Shown here: positions 34,870-45,293 of the stretch, in pieces
Position numbering within the stretch: position 1 is the stretch's first letter
Layout: every line of letters begins with the position of its first letter
NCBI RefSeq assembly: GCF_008330225.1
Contig: NZ_CP042466.1
Span: forward strand, 124,001-188,000
DNA length: 64,000 nt
Direction: 5' to 3'
Source of the DNA: Geobacter sp. FeAm09
Lineage (GTDB): Bacteria > Desulfobacterota > Desulfuromonadia > Geobacterales > Pseudopelobacteraceae
The notes under the pieces: model-generated
What the model saw: the letters and a program-made list of their open reading frames with translations, nothing else
Databases searched by the model: none
Told to the model about the DNA's origin: nothing
Position numbers and translations under genes: made by a program

Positions 34870-36462
34870 ATGACGGTAGCAAACAAGCTTTTGTTTCTCA
34901 TGGTGGGCAGTCTGGCGGTACTGGTTTTTGTCGCGGCGCTCTCCTGGTCAACGGCCAGTTTCATAGAGGGGAGCTACGATGAAATGTTCCGCAGCGATTA
35001 TCGTCAGGCCCAACTCTCCATGGATGCGCTGGACCGCATGGGCATGGCGATGCGGGCTTACAAGAATTATCTGATCCGGGGCAAGGCCAAGCACGTGGAG
35101 GAGTTCCGGGCGGAAACCGGAGCCATCGAGAACGATCTCAAGGAGTTCCTCAAGCTTTCGGATGAAGATGACCGGAAAGGCGCGGAGCAGGCGTTGCAGC
35201 TCCTTGGCGGCTACCGGGCCAGCATGGACAAGCTGGTCGGCCTCCGGGAGGCCAACGCGAACGCCACCGAGGTTGACACGCAACTGGGGCATGGCTTCGA
35301 CATGGAGGTGCGAAAGGCGCTGGTCGTCTTGGCGGACACCAACAAGAAGGCCATGGAGAAGACGCGCGAAACGGTGCGGGCGCGGGCGCAGCAGCGGGTC
35401 TACGTACAGATGGCATGCGCGGGCGGCGCGGCCGTTGTTCTTCTGGTCTTCAGCACGCTGCTGGGGCGGGGGATCAGGAAGGGCCTCGCCGATTTTTCGG
35501 CAGTCATAGACCGGGTCGCCGATAACGACCTTACGGTACAAGCGGCGGTGAACGACCGCGACGAGTTTGGTCAGATGGGCATCCGGCTGAACGCCATGCT
35601 CGGCGGTCTGCGCAGGATCATCCACTCCATGAATGAAAGCGCCCTCCAGGTTTCCGCCGCTTCGTCCCAGCTTTCGGCGAGTTCGGTGCGGATCGCCACG
35701 GGTGCCGAAGAGGTCGCGGCCCAGGCCAATGCCGTGGCTACCGCCAGCGAGGAGATGGCCGCCACCAGCGGCGAGATCGCCCAGAACTGCGGCCGCGTGG
35801 CGGATGGCGCCCGCCAGGCCAGCGACTCTGCGCGGGATGGCGTCCAGGTGGTGGAGTCGACCATCTGCGGCATGAGCCGTATCAGCGACAAGGTCTCCGA
35901 ATCGGCGCGCACGGTGGAGGCGCTGGGAAAACGCTCCGACCAGATAGGTGAAATCGTCAGCACCATCGAGGATATCGCCGATCAGACCAATCTGCTGGCC
36001 CTGAACGCCGCCATCGAGGCGGCCCGCGCCGGCGAGCAGGGGCGTGGCTTCGCCGTTGTGGCCGACGAGGTGCGGGCGCTTGCCGAACGCACCACCAAGG
36101 CTACCCGCGAGATCGGCGAGATGATCAAGGCCATCCAGGTGGAAACCCGCGGTGCCGTTGCCATAATGGAAGAAGGGGTGCGTGAGGTTGAGCGGGGAAG
36201 CGAGGGGGCGGCCAGTTCCGGACAGGCCCTGCATGTGATCCTCGACAAGATCAGCGAGGTAGCCATGGAGGTGAACCAGATCGCCACGGCCGCGGAGCAG
36301 CAGACGGCCACCACCCATGAGATTGCCGGCAATATCCAGCAAATGGGCCATGTGGTGGACGACACCGCCCACGGCGCCCAGGAGTCGGCCCAGGCCGCGG
36401 CGAATCTCGCCCGCCTGGCGGCAACACTGCAGGAGGAGGTCCGAAGGTTCCGCCTTGCCTAG
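34870..36462 (+). CDS. methyl-accepting chemotaxis protein
   Basis: A 530-residue transmembrane chemoreceptor. N-terminal helix ([20 protein letters not shown]), a periplasmic four-helix-bundle sensor of about 165 residues ([20 protein letters not shown]), second helix ([19 protein letters not shown]), HAMP ([19 protein letters not shown]) and the cytoplasmic signalling coil. The hairpin tip [20 protein letters not shown] is intact, so it should bind CheW and CheA. ATG 34870 follows AGGAGGTTTC. No chemotaxis genes adjoin it, and the signal sensed is unknown. The C terminus lacks a CheR-tethering pentapeptide. Confidence 0.95.
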   Translation: MTVANKLLFLMVGSLAVLVFVAALSWSTASFIEGSYDEMFRSDYRQAQLSMDALDRMGMAMRAYKNYLIRGKAKHVEEFRAETGAIENDLKEFLKLSDEDDRKGAEQALQLLGGYRASMDKLVGLREANANATEVDTQLGHGFDMEVRKALVVLADTNKKAMEKTRETVRARAQQRVYVQMACAGGAAVVLLVFSTLLGRGIRKGLADFSAVIDRVADNDLTVQAAVNDRDEFGQMGIRLNAMLGGLRRIIHSMNESALQVSAASSQLSASSVRIATGAEEVAAQANAVATASEEMAATSGEIAQNCGRVADGARQASDSARDGVQVVESTICGMSRISDKVSESARTVEALGKRSDQIGEIVSTIEDIADQTNLLALNAAIEAARAGEQGRGFAVVADEVRALAERTTKATREIGEMIKAIQVETRGAVAIMEEGVREVERGSEGAASSGQALHVILDKISEVAMEVNQIATAAEQQTATTHEIAGNIQQMGHVVDDTAHGAQESAQAAANLARLAATLQEEVRRFRLA

Positions 36463-36488
36463 AACGTGTGGAGTACAATGAGGATAAC

Positions 36489-36517
36489 AACGAGGCCCGC
36501 CAAAAGCGGGCCTCGTT
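36489..36517. terminator. bidirectional terminator after the chemoreceptor gene
   Basis: Perfect 12-bp arms AACGAGGCCCGC (36489-36500) and GCGGGCCTCGTT (36506-36517) with a 5-base loop. It separates converging genes. Confidence 0.85.
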
Positions 36518-36534
36518 ACTTGTGCCCTGGCCCG

Positions 36535-36990
36535 CTAGCCCCGCAACTCCTCCAGTTTTTCCGTGATCACCCGCAGGTGCTCGACCTCCTCGTTCCTGAG
36601 GGTCTCCAGCATCGCCCTGCCGTCCGGGTCGCCGGTTTTGGCGATCAACTCCTCATAATAGGCCATGCCGCGCTGCTCGATCTTCTGGGCGATCTTCAGG
36701 GCCTCCAGGTCGTCGGTGTCGAAGCCGACCTGCTGCTCATGGCCGTCGGCCGGCTCCAGCTCGAAGCCCGAGCCGCCGTAAAACACCCAGCGGCCGCTTT
36801 CGTGCAGGGAGTGGTACAACTCGGTCAGCTTCATGTAGTGCTCTTCCTCGGTCTTGGCCAGCCACTTGAAGAACCGCTTTCCGGCCGGGTTGAAGGTCTT
36901 GTGCTCGGCCTTCACGTACAGGTCGAAGGTCTCTTTTTCAAGCTCGATGGCGCGCATGACGGCGTCGAGCATTTCCTTGCTTTGGGTCAT
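36535..36990 (-). CDS. ferritin-like / rubrerythrin-type diiron protein
   Basis: A 151-residue four-helix protein with the di-iron ligand pattern of the ferritin-like group: ELEKETFDLYVKAE near residue 17, KTEEEHYMKLTELYH about 30 residues later, QRGMAYYEELIAK and NEEVEHLRVITEKLEE near the end (E...E-x2-H twice). Unlike classical rubrerythrin it lacks a rubredoxin-like C-terminal domain. Such proteins detoxify peroxide or handle iron in anaerobes. AAAGGAGG precedes ATG 36990; a longer frame to 37131 exists but without a site. It is the last gene of the minus-strand group after the HAD gene, with a 46-base gap. Confidence 0.87.
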   Translation of the reverse strand: MTQSKEMLDAVMRAIELEKETFDLYVKAEHKTFNPAGKRFFKWLAKTEEEHYMKLTELYHSLHESGRWVFYGGSGFELEPADGHEQQVGFDTDDLEALKIAQKIEQRGMAYYEELIAKTGDPDGRAMLETLRNEEVEHLRVITEKLEELRG

Positions 36991-37036
36991 GGGTTTGCCT
37001 CCTTTGTCGTTGCGGCCCGGGGAGGGCCAGGGGGTG

Positions 37037-37675
37037 TCATTGCAGCAAATCCTCCAGCCGCAGCAGCTGTTCGATGCTCTGGCTGAGATAGACCGGGCAG
37101 CCGCGCTGCTCGGGCAGCCGCAGGTCCACATCGTAGCGGTCTCCGACGAAGAGCGCCTCGGCGGGGGACAGCCCGAGGCGGCCCAGCACGTGATCCAGCA
37201 GGGTGTCGTCCGGCTTGGCGAGCCACCGGTCGTCGATGGCGAAGGTCTGCCGGAAAAAGCCGTCCAGCCCCAGGTAGCCGGTTATGCGGGCCGCCAGGGC
37301 GCGGTTGTTGTTGGTGAAAAGGGCGAGTTCAAAACGCCGGGCCAGGCGTTCCAGCAGGGCAATGACCCGCTCATCCCGCACCAAATATGATTCCGGCCGC
37401 AGCCGGGCCTCGAAAATTGCGTGCAGCTCCCGGATGCTGCCGCCCAGTTCGGTGCAGACCGCCGAGAGGGTCGGGGTAATGTCGTACACTTCGGCAAGCC
37501 GTGAGCGGGTGGCGGCCATGAGGGCGCCGGCCTCATGGCCGCTGATCCCCTTGAGAGCCGCGATGTAGCCGGCCGCCGTTTCCTGGATGGTGGCCGCAAA
37601 CGGGTCCGACACGTACAGGGTGCCGTCCAGGTCGAAGATGATGCCGCGGATGGCGGCCAGGTCGGGGGCCGGCAT
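37037..37675 (-). CDS. HAD-superfamily hydrolase (phosphatase-like)
   Basis: A 212-residue haloacid dehalogenase-type hydrolase. Motif I is GIIFDLDGTLYVSD (nucleophile Asp), motif II LFTNNN, motif III Lys in LAKPDD, and motif IV FVGDRYDVDLRL with acidic metal ligands. The helical cap fills residues 25-95. Length and the D-x-D-G-T motif fit subfamily I phosphatases such as Gph-like enzymes, but the substrate is not predictable. GGAGG lies four bases before its ATG, inside the end of the upstream methyltransferase gene; stop and start abut, so the two genes are cotranslated. Confidence 0.92.
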   Translation of the reverse strand: MPAPDLAAIRGIIFDLDGTLYVSDPFAATIQETAAGYIAALKGISGHEAGALMAATRSRLAEVYDITPTLSAVCTELGGSIRELHAIFEARLRPESYLVRDERVIALLERLARRFELALFTNNNRALAARITGYLGLDGFFRQTFAIDDRWLAKPDDTLLDHVLGRLGLSPAEALFVGDRYDVDLRLPEQRGCPVYLSQSIEQLLRLEDLLQ

Positions 37676-38821
37676 TCAGCCTCCTATCCGGCGCTGGCAG
37701 AGCAGGCGGGGGTTTTCAACCCCCTTGGCCTGGATCAGGACCCGGAAGGTATCGCCCATGCCCCCCTCGGGCATGATCAGCTTTTTCAGGGCCAGGCGTA
37801 CCTTGAGCTTTTCTTCTTCGGACGCCGCCGAACGTTCGGATTCCTCGATTTCCTCGACAATGCCGGCCGAGAGCAGGAAGCGGCACTGCTCCCCGAACCA
37901 GACCGGCTCCAGGCCCACCTCTTCGCCCCGGCGCATCAGGCTGGTGAAGTCCACATGGGAGGTGATGTCCTGTCTCCCCAGGCGGATATAGGGGTCATCC
38001 TCCACCTGGTGGCGATAATAGCAGAGAAGCGTCCCCCGCTTGCGCTGGGGAGCATAGAGCTCCTCCGCCGGGTAGCCGTAGTCGATGGTCAGGACAAAAC
38101 CGCGCTTGAGCGACCGGGCAGCCGCAGCCAGCCACTCCGGGGCGGCCAGGTTGACCTCGGCCTGCTGGCCCGGCAGCAGCGTGACCTTGATGCGTTCCAG
38201 GTGGGCGGCGATGGCCGGCGTGGACAGTTCTCCCGTTTCCTCGGCGAGCCGCCCCTCCCGGAGCGTGACATAGATCTCCCGCAGTCCCTCGGTGGTCATC
38301 ACCACCCGGTGCACCGGCAGGGCGTCGATCAACTCGTTGGAGTAGAGGCAGCCGCTGAAGCTGAAGCCGTCCGTGCCGAAGGCCTCGGGCGGAAGCCAGC
38401 GGAGCCTGTCCCGATGGCGGGCCAGAAGCTCGGCCTGGGCGGTCTGGAGGGAGGGCTCCCGCTCCACCAGCACCAACTCCAGGCCGGCGTACATCTCCGG
38501 CTCCCGCTCGGCCAGGTAGTCCATGATATCGCACGCCAGGCGGCCGTTGCCGGCGCCGCACTCCACCAGGGTGAACGGGGCGGGCGAACCGAGGCCGCGC
38601 CACATCTGGGCGGTTTCCCGGGCGATGACCCGGCCGAAGGCGGCGTGCACCGAGATGCTGGTGTAGAAATCCCCCTCGGCGCCCACCTTGCGTCCCGGCG
38701 AGGTGTAGTAGCCCAGTCCCGGTTCGTAGAGGCAGGCCTCCATGAAGGCGGCAAAGGTAATCCTGCCCATTGCCGCCAGGCGTTGGATGAGTATGTCGTG
38801 AAGCTGGGTGTCGTCTGCCAT
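37676..38821 (-). CDS. MidA/NDUFAF7-family SAM-dependent methyltransferase
   Basis: A 381-residue class I methyltransferase of the DUF185 family. In mitochondria NDUFAF7 dimethylates an arginine of the complex I NDUFS2 subunit; the bacterial role is inferred only. Landmarks are ITFAAFMEACLYEPGLGYYT, SVHAAFGRVIARET, SAM site TLVECGAGNGRLACDIMDYL, SNELIDALPVHR, and FVLTIDYGYPAEEL. ATG 38821 has a weak site. It leads the pair with the HAD gene. An NDUFA9-like gene lies farther on at 43.5 kb, which may be a coincidence. Confidence 0.9.
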   Translation of the reverse strand: MADDTQLHDILIQRLAAMGRITFAAFMEACLYEPGLGYYTSPGRKVGAEGDFYTSISVHAAFGRVIARETAQMWRGLGSPAPFTLVECGAGNGRLACDIMDYLAEREPEMYAGLELVLVEREPSLQTAQAELLARHRDRLRWLPPEAFGTDGFSFSGCLYSNELIDALPVHRVVMTTEGLREIYVTLREGRLAEETGELSTPAIAAHLERIKVTLLPGQQAEVNLAAPEWLAAAARSLKRGFVLTIDYGYPAEELYAPQRKRGTLLCYYRHQVEDDPYIRLGRQDITSHVDFTSLMRRGEEVGLEPVWFGEQCRFLLSAGIVEEIEESERSAASEEEKLKVRLALKKLIMPEGGMGDTFRVLIQAKGVENPRLLCQRRIGG

Positions 38822-38895
38822 CGGTTCCGGCCCGTGTCTCTGAATACAAGTTATTTTTTGCAGTGTTGTGGTTATAATTCACGCAACCGGCAAAG

Positions 38896-39930
38896 TCAAA
38901 CGGGCCGTTTGTCGCCCTTCTCCGGTTTTTTCTCCTTGCTGCGGTAGTACTGGCGCATCTCGCGCACCTGGCGCTTCACCTCCCGCCGCAGCTCGGGCGG
39001 GTCGAGCACCTCGGCATGCATGCCGTAGGAGAGTATCCAGGAGACCAGTTCCATCTCCCCGGCGGCCTCGAATTCGAGGGTCAGCCGGCCGTCCTTGTCG
39101 GTCCTCATCCTCTGGTCCGGCATCCAGATGCGTTCCTTTACGGCATGGGCCACCTCCGGCGAGAAGCGGACCCTGACCTGCATGGGGGTGTCGCTGACCA
39201 GGCCGAAGGCGCTTTTGAAATTGGCCTCCGGCTGGTAACCCTCGGGGATCTCGAACCGCTGCCGGGTGACCTCGATCCCCCGGACCCGTTCCAGGGCGAA
39301 CAGGCGCATGGCCTTGCGGTTGTGGGCATATCCCAAGAGATAGATGCCTCCCTTGTGGAACACCAGGGTATAGGGATCGACTTCGTACTCCTCATGTTCG
39401 CCCCGTCCCTTTTTGGCATAGCTCAGGCGGACCCGGTACTGGTGCAGCAGGGCGCGCTGCAGTTCCTCGAAATGGCCGGCTGCGGCGGAGTAGTCCCTGG
39501 CTCCGTGGAGAATCGGCAGGGACACCCGCGCGATCCGTTCCAGGTGGGCCGCGTAGCGGTCGGGCAGGACCGAGGTGATGGCGCGGAACAACTCTTCGAT
39601 TTCGGCCTGGAAGGGGGTGCCTGCCAGGTAGACCCCCAGGGAGCGCAGCAGGTAGAGAGACATCAGCTGGGGGAGGGTAAAGGTGATGGGGGGGATGTTG
39701 CGGGATTTGGTCAGGAAGCTGTAGACCTTTTTGCCCCCCTGCCACTCGGAGGTGAGGGTGTAGCCCGCCTCCTCCACGGCATTCAGGTCGCGGTGAATGG
39801 TGCGCCGATCGACGCCGCATTCCTCCGCCAGGTCGTCCAGGGTCATGCCCCGCCGGGCCTCGAACAGCCGGATAATGCTGTGCAGACGGCCCGCCTGGGA
39901 ATACTTCTTGGCCGGTTTTCCTTTCTGCAT
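38896..39930 (-). CDS. WYL-domain transcriptional regulator
   Basis: A 344-residue regulator: N-terminal helix-turn-helix of the DeoR/HTH_11 type (RLHSIIRLFEARRGMTLDDL, then CGVDRRTIHRDLNAVEEAG), a middle helical part, and a WYL domain (EYEVDPYTLVFHKGGIYLLG, RKAMRLFALERVRGIEV) followed by a WCX-like C-terminal region (MQVRVRFSPEVAHAVKERI). WYL domains are thought to sense nucleotides or single-stranded nucleic acid and often control stress or defence genes. It diverges from the yqaA-GGDEF-recD operon, which it may regulate; that is inferred from position alone. AAGGGGGG precedes the ATG. Confidence 0.9.
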   Translation of the reverse strand: MQKGKPAKKYSQAGRLHSIIRLFEARRGMTLDDLAEECGVDRRTIHRDLNAVEEAGYTLTSEWQGGKKVYSFLTKSRNIPPITFTLPQLMSLYLLRSLGVYLAGTPFQAEIEELFRAITSVLPDRYAAHLERIARVSLPILHGARDYSAAAGHFEELQRALLHQYRVRLSYAKKGRGEHEEYEVDPYTLVFHKGGIYLLGYAHNRKAMRLFALERVRGIEVTRQRFEIPEGYQPEANFKSAFGLVSDTPMQVRVRFSPEVAHAVKERIWMPDQRMRTDKDGRLTLEFEAAGEMELVSWILSYGMHAEVLDPPELRREVKRQVREMRQYYRSKEKKPEKGDKRPV

Positions 39931-40050
39931 GCTTCCCCCCTTGCCGAATTCTGAATAATCGCTACAATGTGATCACGGATACGGAATGGAACGGGAGAAT
40001 ATTGTAAACGATTGAGCCATTTTGACAATACATTTCTGACATATACTGTC

Positions 40051-40500
40051 ATGGCGCGCGACTGGCTCAATCAGCCGGGATATATGGCCCTTTTCACCTT
40101 GAGCTTCCTGGCTTCGACCCTTGTACCGCTCGGTTCGGAGTGGCTGCTGGTGCTGATGCTCACCAGGGGGTATGAGCCGCTGGCGACGGTGGCGGCGGCC
40201 ACTGCCGGCAATTATCTGGGGGCGGTGACGACCTGGTTGATCGGCATGTATGGCGGACGCTGGCTGATCGAGAGGGTCCTGCGCGTGTCTCCGGAACAGG
40301 AGGAGCGTGCCCGCAGCCACTACCGCCGGTACGGGGCCTTTTCCCTGCTCTTCTCCTGGCTGCCGGTCATCGGCGACCCGCTCTGCATGGTGGGAGGGAT
40401 GATGCGCATCAACTTCGGGCTCTTTTCGGTCCTGGTGGCTTCGGGAAAATTGCTGCGCTACGCGGTGACCGCCTGGATAACCTTACGGATAGCCGGCTGA
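40051..40500 (+). CDS. YqaA-family (DedA/VTT-like) membrane protein
   Basis: A 149-residue membrane protein of the SNARE-associated/VTT superfamily. Typical stretches are LASTLVPLGSEWLLVLML, ATAGNYLGAVTTWLIG and FSLLFSWLPVIGDPLCMVGG, with GKLLRYAV at the end. DedA-like proteins are involved in lipid-carrier recycling or scrambling; YqaA has no proven role. Start is uncertain: ATG 40051 fits homologue length but has no clear ribosome site, while a TTG at 40012 would add 13 residues. It is 25 bases before the GGDEF gene. Confidence 0.83.
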   Translation: MARDWLNQPGYMALFTLSFLASTLVPLGSEWLLVLMLTRGYEPLATVAAATAGNYLGAVTTWLIGMYGGRWLIERVLRVSPEQEERARSHYRRYGAFSLLFSWLPVIGDPLCMVGGMMRINFGLFSVLVASGKLLRYAVTAWITLRIAG

Positions 40501-40525
40501 CGGGGATTCCGGCCGGGGGCGGCTT

Positions 40526-41619
40526 ATGGACGAAATTCACGAGACTGAACACTACCCAAGCTTCCGCCAGCGTTATGCGGGGTACGACCGCATCATGGGC
40601 AATATCTCCTGGCTTTTGATCGCCCTGGTGACGCTGGACATCAAGCTGATGCCCACCGAGAGCGCCAGCCTGGTCTTTCTGGCGGCCTTCTGCGTGCTGC
40701 TGTTTTTTTACAACATCAACGCCCGCTACGGCGCTCTCTCCCGCACGTACAGCCCCTTCAAGACCTTCGTGGACCTCATGGTCTTCCTGGCGTTCATCGT
40801 GGCGGTATGCTGGTACACCGGCCGCATCACCAGCCCTTTCATGTCGCTCATCTATCTTATCCTGATGGCCACTTCCCTGACCCAGGGCAGGCGGGTGACC
40901 TACTTCATGGCCGTCCTGGCCATCAGTTCCTATATTCTTCTGGCTTCGGAGGAGTTCAAGGGGATCAACGATTTTTTAACCCATACCCTGGAACTGTTCC
41001 CGTTCATGCTCATCGCCCACCTGGGGGCCATGCTGGCCGGCGAGACGGAGAGCGCCCGCCGCGAGGTGGAGCGGCTTTCCCTGACCGACGAGGTGACCGG
41101 CATCAACAACATGCGCAATTTCTTCATCCTGGCCGACGCCCAGGAACGGCTCGCCAGGCGCTACATACGCCCCTATGCGATCTGCATGATCGACGCCGAC
41201 AACCTCAAGAAGGTCAACGACCGGCACGGCCATCTGGCCGGAACCGAGCTGATCCGCCAGGTGGCCGCCACGATCACCTCCTCGGTCCGCGGTTCCGACA
41301 TCTGCGCCCGCTATGGCGGCGACGAGTACGTCATCATGTTCAACGAGGCCGCGAAGCAGGACGTGATCCCGGTCGTCGAGCGCATCGTCTCCCGCATGGC
41401 GGCGACCCCCTTCGAGTTCGAGGGGGTGACGCTCTCCACGACCCTTTCGGCCGGCCTGGCCGGGTACCCCGAGGATGGCGGCGACGTGCGCACGGTCATG
41501 GCCAATGCCGACGAGGCCATGTACATCAGCAAGCGTACCGGCAAGAACCGCCTGACGGTCTTCAACGGCACGACGTCTGAAACCTCCTTCGGGAAACAGG
41601 ATACGGGACAAGCGCCCCC

Positions 41620-41623
<4 letters not shown>
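40526..41623 (+). CDS. GGDEF-domain protein (possible cyclic dinucleotide synthase, Thr variant)
   Basis: A 365-residue protein with five or six N-terminal membrane helices (about residues 27-172), a short linker, and a GGDEF domain from residue 184 (LSLTDEVTGINNMRNFF). The active-site loop reads GGDEY (residues 264-268), a functional variant, and RGSD five residues before it is a complete I-site. Metal-binding Asp is present in ICMIDADNLKKVND. The unusual point is residue 240: the normally invariant GHxxGD reads GHLAGT. In PleD that Asp contacts the guanine base; in Hypr enzymes of Geobacter that make cGAMP it is Ser. Product specificity therefore cannot be assumed. It overlaps recD by ATGA. 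Confidence 0.93.
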
Positions 41624-43350
<1,727 letters not shown>

Positions 43351-43468
43351 CGGTTTGAGCCCCGCCGGGCAGCGGAGTCGCGCGCTCCGATATGCCGGCA
43401 GTTTGGTATCTTTGCGCGGTTGTCCGCCCAGGGGCGGGGGGGGGCAGCGCAGGGCTCGGGAGGGCGCC

Positions 43469-44350
43469 ATGAGGGTATTCATCGCAGGTGGAACCGGTTT
43501 TGTCGGCGAACATGTGTCCCGTGAACTGCTCCGGCGGGGGCATCAACTGCGCCTGCTGATGCACCGGCGCGGCGCGGTCTCCGCGGGGGTCGAGCAGGTG
43601 GAGGGGGACGTCACCCGGCCGGATACGTTCGAGCAGGCCATGGGCGGATGCGACGCCGTGATGAATCTGGTGGGCATCATCCGCGAGTTCCCCGGCAAGG
43701 GGGTGACCTTCGAACGGCTGCATGTGCAGGCCACGGCCAACATGCTGGCTGCCGCCAGCCGGGCCGGCATCCGGCGCTATGTGCAGATGTCGGCCCTGGG
43801 GACGAGGCCGGATGCCGTTTCGGCGTACCACCGGACCAAGTTCCGGGCCGAGGAGCTGGTGCGCGCCAGCGGCCTGGACTGGACCATCCTGCGCCCCTCC
43901 CTGATCTTCGGCCCCAAGGACGCCTTTGTCGGCATGCTTGCCCGCCAGGTGCGCCTGGCGCCGGTGGTGCCGGTCATCGGCAGCGGGGCCTACCGCCTCC
44001 AGCCGATCCATGGCGACGACGTGGCCCGCTGCTTCGCCCTGGCCCTGGAGCTGCCCGCGACCATCGGCCAGTGCTTCGAGCTGTGCGGCAACGACCGCCT
44101 GAGGTATGTGGATCTGCTGGATGCGGTCGCCGCTGCCCTGGGCAAGCCGGCACCGTTCAAGCCGCGCCTCCCCCTGGGGCTGATGAAGCTGGCCATTCCG
44201 GTCCTGCAGGGCATTCCCCAATTCCCCCTCACCATGGACCAGTTGCAGATGCTGGTGGAGGAGAACATTTGCGACGGCCGCTGGAAGCAGACCTTCGGTT
44301 TTGAGCCCAAGGGGTTCAGGGAGGGGATTGGCGAATACCTCGTCACGTAG
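43469..44350 (+). CDS. complex I NDUFA9-like NAD(P)-binding protein
   Basis: A 293-residue atypical SDR. Rossmann motif VFIAGGTGFVGEHVSREL at the start, EGDVTRPDTFEQAMGGCDAV, MNLVGIIREFPGKGVTFERL, then the Tyr/Lys region AYHRTKFRAEELVRASG, and WTILRPSLIFGPKD. The VGIIRE and GFVGEHV stretches and the closing WKQTFGFEPKGF fit the NDUFA9 subfamily, where the protein binds NADPH as an accessory subunit. In bacteria its role is not settled; quinone biosynthesis or sugar metabolism are alternatives. CGGGAGGGCGCC precedes the ATG. It may be read from the recD transcript across a 118-base gap. Confidence 0.85.
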   Translation: MRVFIAGGTGFVGEHVSRELLRRGHQLRLLMHRRGAVSAGVEQVEGDVTRPDTFEQAMGGCDAVMNLVGIIREFPGKGVTFERLHVQATANMLAAASRAGIRRYVQMSALGTRPDAVSAYHRTKFRAEELVRASGLDWTILRPSLIFGPKDAFVGMLARQVRLAPVVPVIGSGAYRLQPIHGDDVARCFALALELPATIGQCFELCGNDRLRYVDLLDAVAAALGKPAPFKPRLPLGLMKLAIPVLQGIPQFPLTMDQLQMLVEENICDGRWKQTFGFEPKGFREGIGEYLVT

Positions 44351-44388
44351 TCCCCGGACGTGCGGCTGACAGCGGTTTTGCCCCGGAC

Positions 44389-44417
44389 TTGACACGGCGA
44401 TTGTTTTATTGTATAAA
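44389..44417 (+). promoter_or_regulatory. predicted sigma-70 promoter of the RlpA gene
   Basis: TTGACA (44389-44394), 17-base spacer and TATAAA (44412-44417), 22 bases before the start codon. A strong-looking match. Confidence 0.75.
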
Positions 44418-44438
44418 ACGTCGTACGGAGATTTCGCT

Positions 44439-44903
44439 ATGACGGGACGCCCAACCATATATATCTTTGCCGCCCTGATCGCGCTGCTGGTCACCTGTGC
44501 CGCCGCCACGCCTTCCGTGGCCGCCGGGACGGAGCCGGCCAAGCTGGAGGAGGTGCTCGAGGGGCTGATCCTGAAGAGCAGCCCGCTGGAGCCGATGGAA
44601 GGGTTCGCCTCCTACTACGCCAAGCGCTTCGAGGGGCGCAGGACCACGTCGGGCCACCGCTATCAGCCCGACAAGCTGACCGCCGCCCATGAGAGCCTCC
44701 CCTTGGGCACCGTGGTGCGGGTCGTCAACCCGGCCACCCATCAGGAAGTGCATGTTACGATCACCGACCGCTGTGCCAGAAAGGCTTTCCACTTCATCGA
44801 CCTGTCCCGCGCGGCGGCCAAGAAGATCGGTTTGTGGGGCAAGGGCAAGATCAAGGTCGTGATCATCCCCCTCTTGCAGGAAAAACTGGAACGGCCCACC
44901 TAG
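44439..44903 (+). CDS. RlpA-family double-psi beta-barrel protein
   Basis: A 154-residue exported protein of the RlpA group. Signal peptide (IYIFAALIALLVTCAAATPSVAA) followed after a short helical linker by the DPBB domain: EGFASYYAKRFEGRRTTSG, AAHESLPLGTVVRVVNP, VTITDRCARKAFHFIDLS, AAAKKIG. The Asp in ITDR is the family catalytic Asp of lytic transglycosylases that act on denuded peptidoglycan at the septum. It lacks the SPOR domain of larger members and has no lipobox, so it is probably periplasmic. The ATG follows ACGGAG with eight-base spacing. Confidence 0.9.
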   Translation: MTGRPTIYIFAALIALLVTCAAATPSVAAGTEPAKLEEVLEGLILKSSPLEPMEGFASYYAKRFEGRRTTSGHRYQPDKLTAAHESLPLGTVVRVVNPATHQEVHVTITDRCARKAFHFIDLSRAAAKKIGLWGKGKIKVVIIPLLQEKLERPT

Positions 44904-44972
44904 TCTCCCTTTTTTCATCCCTGTTCCGTTATCTCCCCTTACTGTCCGCCCGGCCGGGCCGGTGAAATCGTT

Positions 44973-45001
44973 TTGACAAAGCCGGGGCGACATGGTACGC
45001 T
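44973..45001 (+). promoter_or_regulatory. predicted promoter of the SRP RNA gene
   Basis: TTGACA (44973-44978), 17-base spacer and TACGCT (44996-45001). The start site would be near 45008, giving a short 5' extension before the folded RNA. Confidence 0.6.
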
Positions 45002-45049
45002 GATACTCCTTTTATTGCTGGAAAACGCCGCGTTCTGCCAACTCCCCGT

Positions 45050-45178
45050 TTGCAGGCGGCTATGATAGCCGGGCCCCACGCAACGGTACGCCGTGAACTC
45101 CGCCAGGTCCGGAAGGAAGCAACGGCAGCGGCTTCCCCGTGTGCCGTGGGCAAGCCCGGCTATCATAACCGCCTGCAA
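45050..45178 (+). ncRNA. ffs: bacterial signal recognition particle RNA (4.5S type)
   Basis: The conserved domain IV stretch CCAGGTCCGGAAGGAAGCA (near 45103-45121), which binds Ffh, is present with its partner strand around 45122-45150. The 5' part, TGCAGGCGGCTATGATAGCC, pairs almost perfectly with GGCTATCATAACCGCCTGCA at the 3' end, so the whole transcript folds into the long SRP hairpin. The ends are set by that pairing and may be off by a few bases. The RNA delivers Ffh to nascent membrane proteins. It lies directly upstream of dnaX. Confidence 0.93.
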
Positions 45179-45293
45179 GCAGGTTTGTGAAGGCGTTGCA
45201 TCCCCGGGCCGGCTTGCAGCGAGAGTCGCGCCCTGTCGGCACCGCACCTGGTTTCATGACCTCCGAACGCAGCCCTTGTGAGGTAACGCCCCT

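Noticed and set aside
40012-40050. Start of yqaA at TTG 40012
   Set aside because: The added residues are not hydrophobic or conserved-looking and the ribosome site is too far; ATG 40051 fits the family length better, though it also lacks a clear site.
43431-43445. A long G run before the NDUFA9-like gene as another frame break
   Set aside because: It is intergenic; both flanking genes read through without interruption.
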